Under the pieces are notes generated by a model, which did no database searches, was not told the DNA's origin, and saw only the letters and a list, made by a program, of their open reading frames with translations. 64,000 nt of DNA. It comes from Sugiyamaella lignohabitans (lineage: Eukaryota > Ascomycota > Dipodascomycetes > Dipodascales > Trichomonascaceae). Positions 53,745-62,644 of the stretch are shown piece by piece; within the stretch, counting starts at the first letter, position 1; each line of letters opens with the position of its first letter. Both the position numbers and the translations under genes were made by a program. The stretch covers positions 2,294,001 through 2,358,000 of the forward strand of contig NC_031674.1 in assembly GCF_001640025.1 (NCBI RefSeq), read 5' to 3'.

Positions 53745-56700
53745 ATGTCTGACCAAACTCAATCCTTGGCTGAGGCCCTTATGGCCAAGCACGGTGTTAC
53801 CGAGGAACAAAATGGTCAGCACCACGATGGCCAAGTTCCTAATCCTGATGCTGATAGTCAGGAGGCTCATGAAGCTGGCGAAGACGCTCAATTGAATGAA
53901 TCCTTTTCCTCGGTTGACACCTCGGCTGCCACTCCTTCAACTGCCAATACTTCTGTTACTTCCAATGGTAAAGGTAAATTTGATATCGAGTCACTGGATG
54001 CCTTTCCCACCCTTGGTAGAGGCTCTTCGTCTGCTGGTACTCCTGCCAAGGCTAACTGGGGTGCTGGTTCTACGAACGGAAGCGGTACCAACACCCCTTC
54101 CAGGAGTCCTAGACCACCAATTGTTTCATCATCAATGGCTGCTCGCTCTGGTGCTATCACTGAATCGTTTACTCTGCTGAACTCAGAACAAGCTCCTAAG
54201 GCTCGTAACATTCTTGCTGAGGTTTTGACAAAGGTTCGCAAGACCACGTCTACCTCTATTGACAGTAGTACTACTAAGGCCACTGGTAACACTACATTCA
54301 TTATCAAGGGTTTGCCAGACAATGTGCAGAAGGCAAAGAGAGACCTTTTGAAATCACTTGCTGTCAAGACTACTAAGACAATTCAGATTCCTGCGTCTTT
54401 GAGATCAGCTGTGATTGGACCCAAAGGTTCCACTTTGAGACCTATTATCGAGGAATCGGGCACCACTATTGATATTGCTAAAAAGGAAAATAACGACAAC
54501 GAGGGTGACGAGTTTGATGATGAAAAAACTGTCAATGTTACTATTGAGGGTGATAAGCAGGCTATTTTGTTGGCTGAGAAGAGAATTCTTGAGGTTGTTT
54601 CTAGCAGAGTGCGAGAGATCACCTCCCGCATTCAAGGAGTCGACAAAAAGTTCCACCCATTCATTAAACAAGCAATTGATCAAACTCCAGAGGAGTTTAA
54701 GGGTATTAACATCAACTTCGGTGCTACTAATGGTTCTATTGCCTTGTCTGGAGAGCGTAATGCGGTTCTGGAGGCCAGAGCCAAACTCGAAACTATAATT
54801 GCCAACCAAAAGAATACATTTTCAAGCTCCTATGAGGTGGTTCCTGAAGTCAAGACCAAGTTTGTTTCTCCTGATCTTGTTTTCAACGCTTCTGGTGTGT
54901 CTGTAATTGTGACTCCTGGAGCCCCCACTGTTGAATTGTTTGGTCCCACCAATAAACTTGCCTCTGCTAAATCAGTTTTGTCCAAGCATATTTCTGATCT
55001 TGCAGTTTTGACACTTGACATTTCTAAAGCTCACGATAAGAGCATCAGTCATGCTAGAAATTTAACTAGATACTTTATTTCTACCAACAAGCTGGCTGAG
55101 CTCGAGAAAGCTCACAAAAATGTTCAAATCTCTACTCCTTCCCTTGAATCACTTTATGATCAGACTCCTTCAGCTGTAATTTATGAGATTGTTGGCAACG
55201 ATGGTGAAGCAATCAAAGCTGCGAAGAAGGCATTGGTAGGTGTTGTAAATGCCTATCCACCATCCTCGTTCAAGGTCGTTGATGACCTCGACCCCTTCTT
55301 TTATTCACATGTTTCAAAGGCCGGTAAGCAGATTAAACAAGATAAGTTTGTGGATGTTATTGTTGCTGGTGGCAAGAAGGCTGAGATTGATGCCTTACCT
55401 TCCGCTCTTAGAAGCGAAGTTCTTCTCGCATACACAGGCAACCCTAAACAGGATGAGGAGGATTTTGCTCCTGGTGTGGCCGAAATTCAAAGCATTCTGG
55501 ATCAAGTGTCGAGCGAATTTGATTTTATTCGTACCAAACAGTCTGATATCACCTCCAAGACAATCGAAGTGCCACAAGAAAATCACAAGTTTATTACTGG
55601 TCCTAACAACACTACCTTAAATGTCATCTTGAAGGGCCACTCTGAGAGCGAGCCATTCGTTTCAGTTGTGGTCGGTAGTAGCGATGGTGTTACCAAGAAT
55701 AAGAACAGCGTGTATGTTCGCGGTCTCAAGTCGGAAGTTGACAGAGTTTGCAAGGAGATTGCACAGGTTATTGAGGAGTCTAAGAATTACGAAATTCTTT
55801 CCTCCTATACCACTAACTTTACTTTCCCTGTTGATCACATTAACAAGCTGATTGGTAAGCAAGGAACGCATTTATCCAAGCTCACAGAGGAGTTTGGTGT
55901 TAAAATCGATGTTGACGAACAAGGTAACGGTGTTATCAAGGGTATTAAGAAGAATGCGGACGAAGCCAAGGTTCGGATCTTGAATCTGGGTCGCAAATGG
56001 GCAGATGAGGTTACTATCAAGCTCAACATCCCCAACGAGCACCATGCTACTATCATTGGAAGTGGAGGCAAATTTGTGAAGCGACTGATGCAACGTTATG
56101 ACGTCCACATCCAATTTCCCCGTGCTAACGCTTCTTCTCCCTCACCAGCTGGCGATGAAAAGGACTCTAAAGATGCCGGAAGGGACAGGGATGGTCTTAC
56201 TAGAGACCAGGTGCTTATTCGTGGTCCTTCGAGTGGTGTTGCCAAGACCAAGGAAGAAATTGAAGAGCTAGTCAAGTATGAGGTTGACCATTCCTTTAGC
56301 CAGACGATCAATGTTCCTGCCAACAGTTTACCCAGGATCATTGGCCGTCAGGGTGAATTTATCAATGAGATTAAAGAATCCACAAATACTAGAATCGATG
56401 TCAAAGACAACGACGAAGCTGACGGTGCTGCTGTTGCTAAAAAAGATCGCTCGGTTCCTATTGAAGTCATTGGTACGAAGACTGGTGTTAAATCTGCTAT
56501 CGACAAGATTCAAGACATTGTTCAAGAATTCTTGGATACTGTTGAAACTGAGATCGAAGTTGATCCAAAATATCATGGTGCTTTGATCGGACCTGGCGGA
56601 GCTATCCGCAGAGAGATCATTACCAAGGCAGGAGGATCTGCTGAGTCTAACCGCACTATTCAAATTCCACCAGCTGACTCCAATAGCAACAAAATCAAGA

Positions 56701-57572
56701 TTAATGGTAATCGTAAGGTTGTAGACAAAATCATCAAACAGATTAAGGAAATTGTTGATGCAAGGGAGAGTCAAATTACTGATATTATTGATGTCAACCC
56801 TGAGCGTCATGGTGCATTAATTGGACCTGGTGGTCTTGTGAAGAGGGAAATAGAGAGCACTTATAATGTGACGCTTGTTATCCCAAGAAAAGGAGCCAAG
56901 AAGGCTGATGGGTCTATTGACGAAGGTATTAAGATTGTTGGCTATAACAAAGAGGAAATTGAAAATGTTAAAGCCCGTATTAAGGATTTGACCCAAGAGG
57001 CCTTTCAACTAGAGGTTGAGGTTCCTAGACATTTGCATGCTGAATTATCTAACCGTGGAGTTTACTTCAGAAAGCTCCAACAGGAGTTTGGCGTTAAGGT
57101 TGATCATGGCAAGAATAGCGGATCTGTTCCTAGAGCACCATCAATCCCAGCACCACCATCTGAGGCATATGGTGAGGCATCTGAGGCGGGCGACTCTGGC
57201 TCTGTGAAGTACAAGTTCACTATCGTCCCTGAAAGTGTCAAAGCACCAACTGCTGAGTCTAGCACTATCACATGGCGTCTCAGAGGAGATGATGCTGGAT
57301 GTGCTAAGGCTAAGGAACAAATTGAGCATTCCATCAAGGAGCTGGAGAAACATGACAGCCTTGGATATTTCTGGTTAGCCGATCCAACTAAATACGGCTC
57401 CCTTATTGGTCCTCAAGGATCCCGCATTAATTCCATCCGTAGTAAGAGTGGTTGTACCATTGTTGTGCCTCAATCAGATTCTAAGAATCCCATCATAAGC
57501 TTAAGAGGCAGTGCTCAACAACTGGAACAAGCCAAGGATCTTATTGTAAAGAGCCTCGCCAACAAGCAATAG
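53745..57572 (+). CDS. SCP160: SCP160, multi-KH RNA-binding protein (vigilin)
   Basis: Vigilin family protein bound to polysomes and the ER, linked to mRNA translation and ploidy control. It has 1275 residues (Saccharomyces Scp160 1222). KH domains are spread along the protein. Intact GxxG loops are seen in VIGPKGSTLRPII (near 222), LIGKQGTHLSKL (701), IIGSGGKFVKRL (770), IIGRQGEFINEI (865), LIGPGGAIRREI (946), LIGPGGLVKREI (1025) and LIGPQGSRINSI (1219). Others are degenerate, for example FITGPNNTTLN near 617. The N-terminal ~150 residues are Ser/Thr-rich and disordered. Codon use is biased toward GCT/GTT, suggesting good expression. No intron. It converges on the NCS1 permease. Confidence 0.96.
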   Translation: MSDQTQSLAEALMAKHGVTEEQNGQHHDGQVPNPDADSQEAHEAGEDAQLNESFSSVDTSAATPSTANTSVTSNGKGKFDIESLDAFPTLGRGSSSAGTPAKANWGAGSTNGSGTNTPSRSPRPPIVSSSMAARSGAITESFTLLNSEQAPKARNILAEVLTKVRKTTSTSIDSSTTKATGNTTFIIKGLPDNVQKAKRDLLKSLAVKTTKTIQIPASLRSAVIGPKGSTLRPIIEESGTTIDIAKKENNDNEGDEFDDEKTVNVTIEGDKQAILLAEKRILEVVSSRVREITSRIQGVDKKFHPFIKQAIDQTPEEFKGININFGATNGSIALSGERNAVLEARAKLETIIANQKNTFSSSYEVVPEVKTKFVSPDLVFNASGVSVIVTPGAPTVELFGPTNKLASAKSVLSKHISDLAVLTLDISKAHDKSISHARNLTRYFISTNKLAELEKAHKNVQISTPSLESLYDQTPSAVIYEIVGNDGEAIKAAKKALVGVVNAYPPSSFKVVDDLDPFFYSHVSKAGKQIKQDKFVDVIVAGGKKAEIDALPSALRSEVLLAYTGNPKQDEEDFAPGVAEIQSILDQVSSEFDFIRTKQSDITSKTIEVPQENHKFITGPNNTTLNVILKGHSESEPFVSVVVGSSDGVTKNKNSVYVRGLKSEVDRVCKEIAQVIEESKNYEILSSYTTNFTFPVDHINKLIGKQGTHLSKLTEEFGVKIDVDEQGNGVIKGIKKNADEAKVRILNLGRKWADEVTIKLNIPNEHHATIIGSGGKFVKRLMQRYDVHIQFPRANASSPSPAGDEKDSKDAGRDRDGLTRDQVLIRGPSSGVAKTKEEIEELVKYEVDHSFSQTINVPANSLPRIIGRQGEFINEIKESTNTRIDVKDNDEADGAAVAKKDRSVPIEVIGTKTGVKSAIDKIQDIVQEFLDTVETEIEVDPKYHGALIGPGGAIRREIITKAGGSAESNRTIQIPPADSNSNKIKINGNRKVVDKIIKQIKEIVDARESQITDIIDVNPERHGALIGPGGLVKREIESTYNVTLVIPRKGAKKADGSIDEGIKIVGYNKEEIENVKARIKDLTQEAFQLEVEVPRHLHAELSNRGVYFRKLQQEFGVKVDHGKNSGSVPRAPSIPAPPSEAYGEASEAGDSGSVKYKFTIVPESVKAPTAESSTITWRLRGDDAGCAKAKEQIEHSIKELEKHDSLGYFWLADPTKYGSLIGPQGSRINSIRSKSGCTIVVPQSDSKNPIISLRGSAQQLEQAKDLIVKSLANKQ

Positions 57573-57913
57573 GCCAACCATGACTACATATAAAAAATTC
57601 CCTTGAATCCATTATGAACCCTTCCTTATATTTGTTACATATATATATCAAAAGCTATTAATTTTAAAAACTAGTCCTGCCTATTGGTAGAAGTTATTTA
57701 TCGGCAGAATGTCTTTCTGGCGAAATGTCAATCCAGAGATCAATAGCGACAATGCGACTTAAATATTCTTCCCGAGATCATTAGAGCTTGGACGAGATTT
57801 ATCTTCTATTAATAAATAAAGAAGGAACAGGGTTCTTATCTAAAATATATATTAAGAAAGCAATATTACAATTATAAACACCATGAAAACAAAACACATT
57901 CAAATATCTTAGT
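57573..57913. other. Convergent SCP160/permease intergenic region
   Basis: 341 bp, AT-rich, likely holding both 3' ends. No triple-hairpin copy is seen here. Confidence 0.5.
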
Positions 57914-59398
57914 CTATTTACCAAAATGCTTCTTCTCAAAATATCTGGCCAAAGTAAAACCTACGAGACTAAACGAGAACGCCAGAACAATACCAAGATC
58001 ACCGGGCTCCTCATCAGAAATAAGCTTTGCAATTGGTCCCACCCAATACACTTCATTCATACCAACAACAGCCCCAGCTACACCACACACCCATCCAAAA
58101 ATAGCTGCCAACCCGATAGGCAATCTTGACTTTATGTTGTAGCTATCTCCATCATATCCCTTGAATCCTTGCCTGTAAATGAAATGCTCTGAGAGAAAAA
58201 CCCCGAGATATATAGAAATTTCGTAAGACAATAGATCCATAAAGTTGGAAAGCACACTGTCAAAGTGACTATATCCGGGTATGCTAAGTGCCAATACAAT
58301 GACATTTGCCATAATAGTCCATGCTGCTCTAGGAACCCTAGCAAATTGGGACCAAACTGTTTGCGCGGAGAGTGCGACTGAATACATATTAGGCAAGTTG
58401 CAAGCAATAGGAGACAATCCTAGTAATACGACACAAAATTGCCCAAATGCATTTAAGGAATCAGGAACCAGTACTGCGTAAATCAAACCACCGGGTCCAT
58501 TCTTAGCATACTGTTCAGCATATACCTCATTATTTAACGAAGCAACCATACATGCAGCACCTAAGATACTAGTGAATACAAGAGGAAACATTAATCCTCC
58601 GAAGACATAGAAAAACAATCTGAGAGATGGTGTGTTTTTAGGCATGTAGGTGGTATAATCAGCAACATAGACGGCCCACCCTGCTGCATTGCCGAATATA
58701 ACTGCTCCAAATGATAACACACGTCCTGATTCAGCTCGTCCAGTAGCCATAGTGCCGGCAGAAAATGAGCCACTTCTGCTTAATTGAACTATTAGAACTA
58801 GGAAAACTGCAAATGACGGAATCCATGAGAACTTTTCGTATAAATGAATTACCCTATAACCAAGAAACGATATAATCACCGTAGCACTAACTACCACAAA
58901 GACTGCTGCCCACGCGGGCAGTCCACCATTGTTGACAGAATGGAGAAGCTGCGCTGCGGATATAGTATTGACTACAGTCCATCCAATACAACACACGCAA
59001 TTAATAAATGCGAAAAGTCGGACTCCGAGATGACCACACCAGAATCTTGAAGCAACTAAAGTTCGAAGTCCAAATTTGGGACCAAATAACGCAAGTAGAC
59101 CACAAGGCAAGACACCCAATAATGTGAAAAATATGATTGTCAGAGTTGAATCCCAAAATGTCATACCAAAATCCGATACGCCAACAGTACCTAGTGCAAA
59201 CGTCACTGTTACCATTGATACGGAGGCCCACATGGATAAGGCATGATGAATCTCTCCATGCGTTTGGTCGGACTCGAGGACTCTATCAATACCTTTAGTT
59301 TCTGCTCCGAGGTACTCAATAATCCCCTGGGAGATTGAGCGACTGGAGGCATTGAATTCATTCCAAAGACCTTTTTCAAATTGGCCCCTTAATCCCAT
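57914..59398 (-). CDS. NCS1-family (purine-cytosine permease type) transporter
   Basis: 494 residues from ATG 59398 (MGLRGQFEKGLW); the frame continues upstream only from a GTG. About 12 hydrophobic spans cover most of the protein after a ~65-residue N-terminal cytosolic part. The block GIDRVLESDQTHGEIHHALSMWASVSMVTVTFALGTVGVSDFGMTFWDS followed by LFGPKFGLRTLVASRFW matches the Fcy2/Tpn1 branch of nucleobase-cation symporters. Those carry cytosine, purines or pyridoxine, and the substrate here cannot be told. It is divergent (666 bp) from an aconitase-family hydro-lyase, which is followed by a zinc-cluster regulator; together these suggest uptake for a catabolic route. Context is inference. 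Confidence 0.88.
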   Translation of the reverse strand: MGLRGQFEKGLWNEFNASSRSISQGIIEYLGAETKGIDRVLESDQTHGEIHHALSMWASVSMVTVTFALGTVGVSDFGMTFWDSTLTIIFFTLLGVLPCGLLALFGPKFGLRTLVASRFWCGHLGVRLFAFINCVCCIGWTVVNTISAAQLLHSVNNGGLPAWAAVFVVVSATVIISFLGYRVIHLYEKFSWIPSFAVFLVLIVQLSRSGSFSAGTMATGRAESGRVLSFGAVIFGNAAGWAVYVADYTTYMPKNTPSLRLFFYVFGGLMFPLVFTSILGAACMVASLNNEVYAEQYAKNGPGGLIYAVLVPDSLNAFGQFCVVLLGLSPIACNLPNMYSVALSAQTVWSQFARVPRAAWTIMANVIVLALSIPGYSHFDSVLSNFMDLLSYEISIYLGVFLSEHFIYRQGFKGYDGDSYNIKSRLPIGLAAIFGWVCGVAGAVVGMNEVYWVGPIAKLISDEEPGDLGIVLAFSFSLVGFTLARYFEKKHFGK

Positions 59399-60064
59399 TA
59401 TGACCCTTCGGTAGCCTTCAAGCCCATAAATCAACTGATGGCACACTGATCAAAGGTAAGATTTTTCAATTTTTAGATCTATCATTGATGATAACGTATA
59501 ACCAAATCTCCAAAAACGTGCAAAGATCATCAGAAAATTTAAAAGATAAGGTCTCTGATCCTTACCTAGATGGGAAACTTACTGCTTAACGGCCATTCTC
59601 TATTAGTCTGCAAACAGAGTAACTGTATGTTGAAGTAACAAATTTAGCAATAATAGGTTAATATTCGTCTAATCAGCAGACTTTCTACTATAACTAGCTA
59701 TATTATATCTTCGTTCGCATTCAGACCACTGTAAGGCATGGCGCATTGGCACTTATTCAAGCAAATCATGAAAAGTAATTCGTGTCGGTCCGGAATTATA
59801 ACGGCCCGAGAACGAAATTCAAATAAAATTGTGGGGAACCAAATAGAGTATCTTCTCGTACCGGATAAGCTGCCGATTTATGCTTTCAAAAACGTCTATC
59901 TGCATCCAGACAATCAGGGGAAAGTCCCGGCTAGATAAGCGATTGTATTGCACTTCTTTAGGTGAACGCCAAAAGAACCAAAACGTATAAAATGATATTA
60001 CATCCCTATCAGCAAGCGCCATATTAAATACAATTGACACGATTTATAAATCTTCAATTATAAC
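59399..60064. promoter_or_regulatory. Divergent permease / hydro-lyase promoter
   Basis: 666 bp. It contains TCGGTCCGG and CCG-N9-CGG (59790-59804) and one CGGATAA (59861-59867), CGG words of the kind bound by Zn2Cys6 factors. A 66-codon ORF at 59738-59938 has no recognisable features and is not called a gene. Confidence 0.4.
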
Positions 60065-62092
60065 ATGACCCGCTCTTTGAATCTTGTTGAGAAAATCTTG
60101 GCACAGCATGCCCTGCATGATGCTCAGATACTACCAGGAAATTTTATTTGTGTGGAGGTGGATTGGACAATGGCATCCGAAGCCAGTTGGGCTGGAATGT
60201 ATAGGTTGTACAACCAGATGGGAAAACCTGGTGTTCACAAAAATGATCGAATATGGCTTGCTGCAGACCATATTGTGGACCCGAGAATAAATCATATGGA
60301 GAAGCCAAAGCAATTAATCCAACTTGCAGAACTCGGTGCTAAAGAGTTGAATTTGGTGGAGTATCAACCTCCGAATACTACTATTATGCATACAGAGTTT
60401 TATCGTGAGCGCGCTGAGCCTGGAATGTTGATTATTGGTGCTGATTCGCATACTTGTTCAAGCGGAGGCCTAGGAGCTCTGGCAGTCGGTTTAGGGGCCG
60501 CAGATGTTGTATTCCCTATGGTTACAGGTGAAACATTTTTTCAAGTTCCTGAAACTCTTCGTATTGATATCGTTGGTAAACCGGCATTTGGGGTTAGCGG
60601 AAAAGATGTCATATTACATATACTTGGCGTTTTTAAGAGAAACACCATCGCCGCTGGAAGGGTTGTGGAGTACGGAGGGTCAGGCGTCCAGCACTTATCT
60701 TGTGACGCTCGATTTGCCGTTTCTAATATGTCAACAGAATTCGGTGCCATTGCTGGAATATTTGTTCCGGATCAACAAACGGCAGCTTTTGTAAATCGAC
60801 GTAACGGGCCTCAGTTCAAGAGCAACAGCTTGTTTTTCCATCCTGATGAAGATGCTAATTACTTCCAGAGAGAAACAATTGATCTATGTGATGTGAAGCC
60901 ATTTATCGCACTTTATCCCTCGCCCGACAATGTGGTTCCGGTAGATTCGGAAAAAGCAGCATTGAATCTTGACGGCTGTTTCATTGGTGCCTGTACTACT
61001 GCTGAGGAAGATCTCATAATGGGAGCATTGGTTCTAGAGCAAGGGTTAAAGATGGGGTTGGTACCAGTCAAGAAGGGAAAAAGAAAAGTTACACCAGGCT
61101 CGTTGAAAATAATTGCCAAGCTCAAACAGCTGGGCCTTCTAGAATGGTACGAAAAAGCAGGGTTCGAAATCGGTGTACCAGGCTGCAGTTATTGCGTGGG
61201 AATGGGTGCTGATCAAGCGGGGGAGGGCGAAGTCTGGCTCTCTTCTCAAAATCGTAACTTCAAAAATCGCATGGGAAAGGGATCAATTGCAAATATTTGC
61301 TCGGCAGCAACGGTTGCTGCTTCTAGTTTTTCGATGACTGTTCAAGATCCAAGAAAACTATTATCAATGGTATCTAAAGAACACTACAATTCTATCCGCA
61401 TGTACTGGAACTCCGAGAATGACAAAAAATCGCTTATATATATTGAACCTAAAGAGCCACCTAAAACCTCTTCAAGCAGATCCGAGGAATATCGAAACGA
61501 GATTTCAACCCTACCCGACACTATAAAGTCCAGAGTGCAGAGATTTGGTAATGATGTAGATACCGATGCTATTATTCCAATAGACAAATGTGTCGGCGAT
61601 GAGACAGAGCTTGGAAATGGTGCTTTTGCTTATGTTAGACCTGAATTCGTGGAGCGTGTGAAATCAGGAATGAGAATTTTAGTAGCTGAAAGAGGATTTG
61701 GTTGTGGCTCATCAAGAGAAGAGGCGCCTCGTGCTTTGAAATACGTTGGAGTTCAAGCAGTCATTGCCAAATCATTTGCGTATATTTATGGTAGAAACCA
61801 AGCTAATTTTGCTCTATTTGGTATTACTGTTTCGGATGAAAGATTCTATCATTTGGCACGTGAAAATAGCGAAGTTGAAATCAAAGTCAAAGAAAGACGC
61901 GTTTACATTGATGGAGAATCATTTCCCTTCAAACTGGACAAGATCGAGGAAAAGATTCAAGCTAGTGGTGGAATTTCAAAGCGTTGGCAGAAATATGGGG
62001 TGAATATTTTTAGACAATTGAAAGATGAGATAGCGGTAGATGGTTGCGGTGAAAGCCAAAATTGTGACAGTACAACCGATGTAGCTTGGTAG
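60065..62092 (+). CDS. Aconitase-superfamily hydro-lyase, isopropylmalate/homoaconitate dehydratase-like
   Basis: 675 residues fusing the large (Fe-S) and small (swivel) domains. The start MTRSLNLVEKILAQHAL looks like the N-terminus of prokaryote-type isopropylmalate dehydratase/homoaconitase large subunits. The 4Fe-4S ligands are present: GACTTAEEDL near residue 310 and PGCSYCVGMGADQ near 373-376. LIIGADSHTCSSGGLGALAVG is the conserved substrate loop. The swivel domain has VQRFGNDVDTDAIIP near 491 and RGFGCGSSREEAPRAL near 543. It lacks the fungal Leu1 N-terminal blocks (Leu1 is ~780 residues), so it is not the standard leucine enzyme. No presequence; cytosolic is inferred. The substrate is unknown: 2-alkyl-malate or tricarboxylate-type acids are possible. 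Confidence 0.82.
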   Translation: MTRSLNLVEKILAQHALHDAQILPGNFICVEVDWTMASEASWAGMYRLYNQMGKPGVHKNDRIWLAADHIVDPRINHMEKPKQLIQLAELGAKELNLVEYQPPNTTIMHTEFYRERAEPGMLIIGADSHTCSSGGLGALAVGLGAADVVFPMVTGETFFQVPETLRIDIVGKPAFGVSGKDVILHILGVFKRNTIAAGRVVEYGGSGVQHLSCDARFAVSNMSTEFGAIAGIFVPDQQTAAFVNRRNGPQFKSNSLFFHPDEDANYFQRETIDLCDVKPFIALYPSPDNVVPVDSEKAALNLDGCFIGACTTAEEDLIMGALVLEQGLKMGLVPVKKGKRKVTPGSLKIIAKLKQLGLLEWYEKAGFEIGVPGCSYCVGMGADQAGEGEVWLSSQNRNFKNRMGKGSIANICSAATVAASSFSMTVQDPRKLLSMVSKEHYNSIRMYWNSENDKKSLIYIEPKEPPKTSSSRSEEYRNEISTLPDTIKSRVQRFGNDVDTDAIIPIDKCVGDETELGNGAFAYVRPEFVERVKSGMRILVAERGFGCGSSREEAPRALKYVGVQAVIAKSFAYIYGRNQANFALFGITVSDERFYHLARENSEVEIKVKERRVYIDGESFPFKLDKIEEKIQASGGISKRWQKYGVNIFRQLKDEIAVDGCGESQNCDSTTDVAW

Positions 62093-62644
62093 ATGCTATG
62101 GTAGAAGATATAAAAACTATACTTTTCTTAAATTATTTCAATATCTTCAGAATATATATTTAAAATACATTTTCTGACTGAGAGTGACAGGATTGTTGCA
62201 TATTTTCAAAAATATGGGGTACAGTTGTCGATATGCAATGCATTTCCCTATCTCGGAAACTATCGGATAATCGGATAACTAAGCGATAATGTGTTGAAGA
62301 TGTAATGAGTTCCTGATCTTCTCGGTAAAAACCAGGCAATGAGGAAAACGGGGATTTGTTATTACTGTACTTAAGCCTTTCGACTTTCTAGTGCTAGCCT
62401 GTGTTTGTCAAGGCTCTTTTTCAATTTTGCCTGCCCTCTTGTGACAAAACGTCTAAAGCGTTCGACAGGAATATCTGTACAAGAGCTGTTGATTGATCAA
62501 TCTGAAACAATTCTGCACTGATTTTATTCAAAGGAAGCCAAAGCTGTCAATATTAATCACATGACTTGCCCCACATTAGAATAAGATCAATGTCAAATCT
62601 TTTTCCTTTACAAAACAGATACCTGGCAGTTGGTCGTCAATACA
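62093..62644. promoter_or_regulatory. Region between the hydro-lyase and the zinc-cluster regulator
   Basis: 552 bp. Contains a perfect tandem TCGGATAATCGGATAA (62263-62278) with a further TCGGAAA at 62253, a cluster of CGG words that could be an autoregulatory site. No gene is seen. Confidence 0.4.

Noticed and set aside
59399..59446. N-terminal extension of the NCS1 permease from GTG
   Set aside because: Non-ATG start with no family support; ATG at 59398 gives a normal N-terminus.
59738..59938. 66-codon ATG ORF in the permease/hydro-lyase promoter
   Set aside because: No recognisable features; length is within chance for a 666 bp gap. Could be an upstream ORF of the hydro-lyase.
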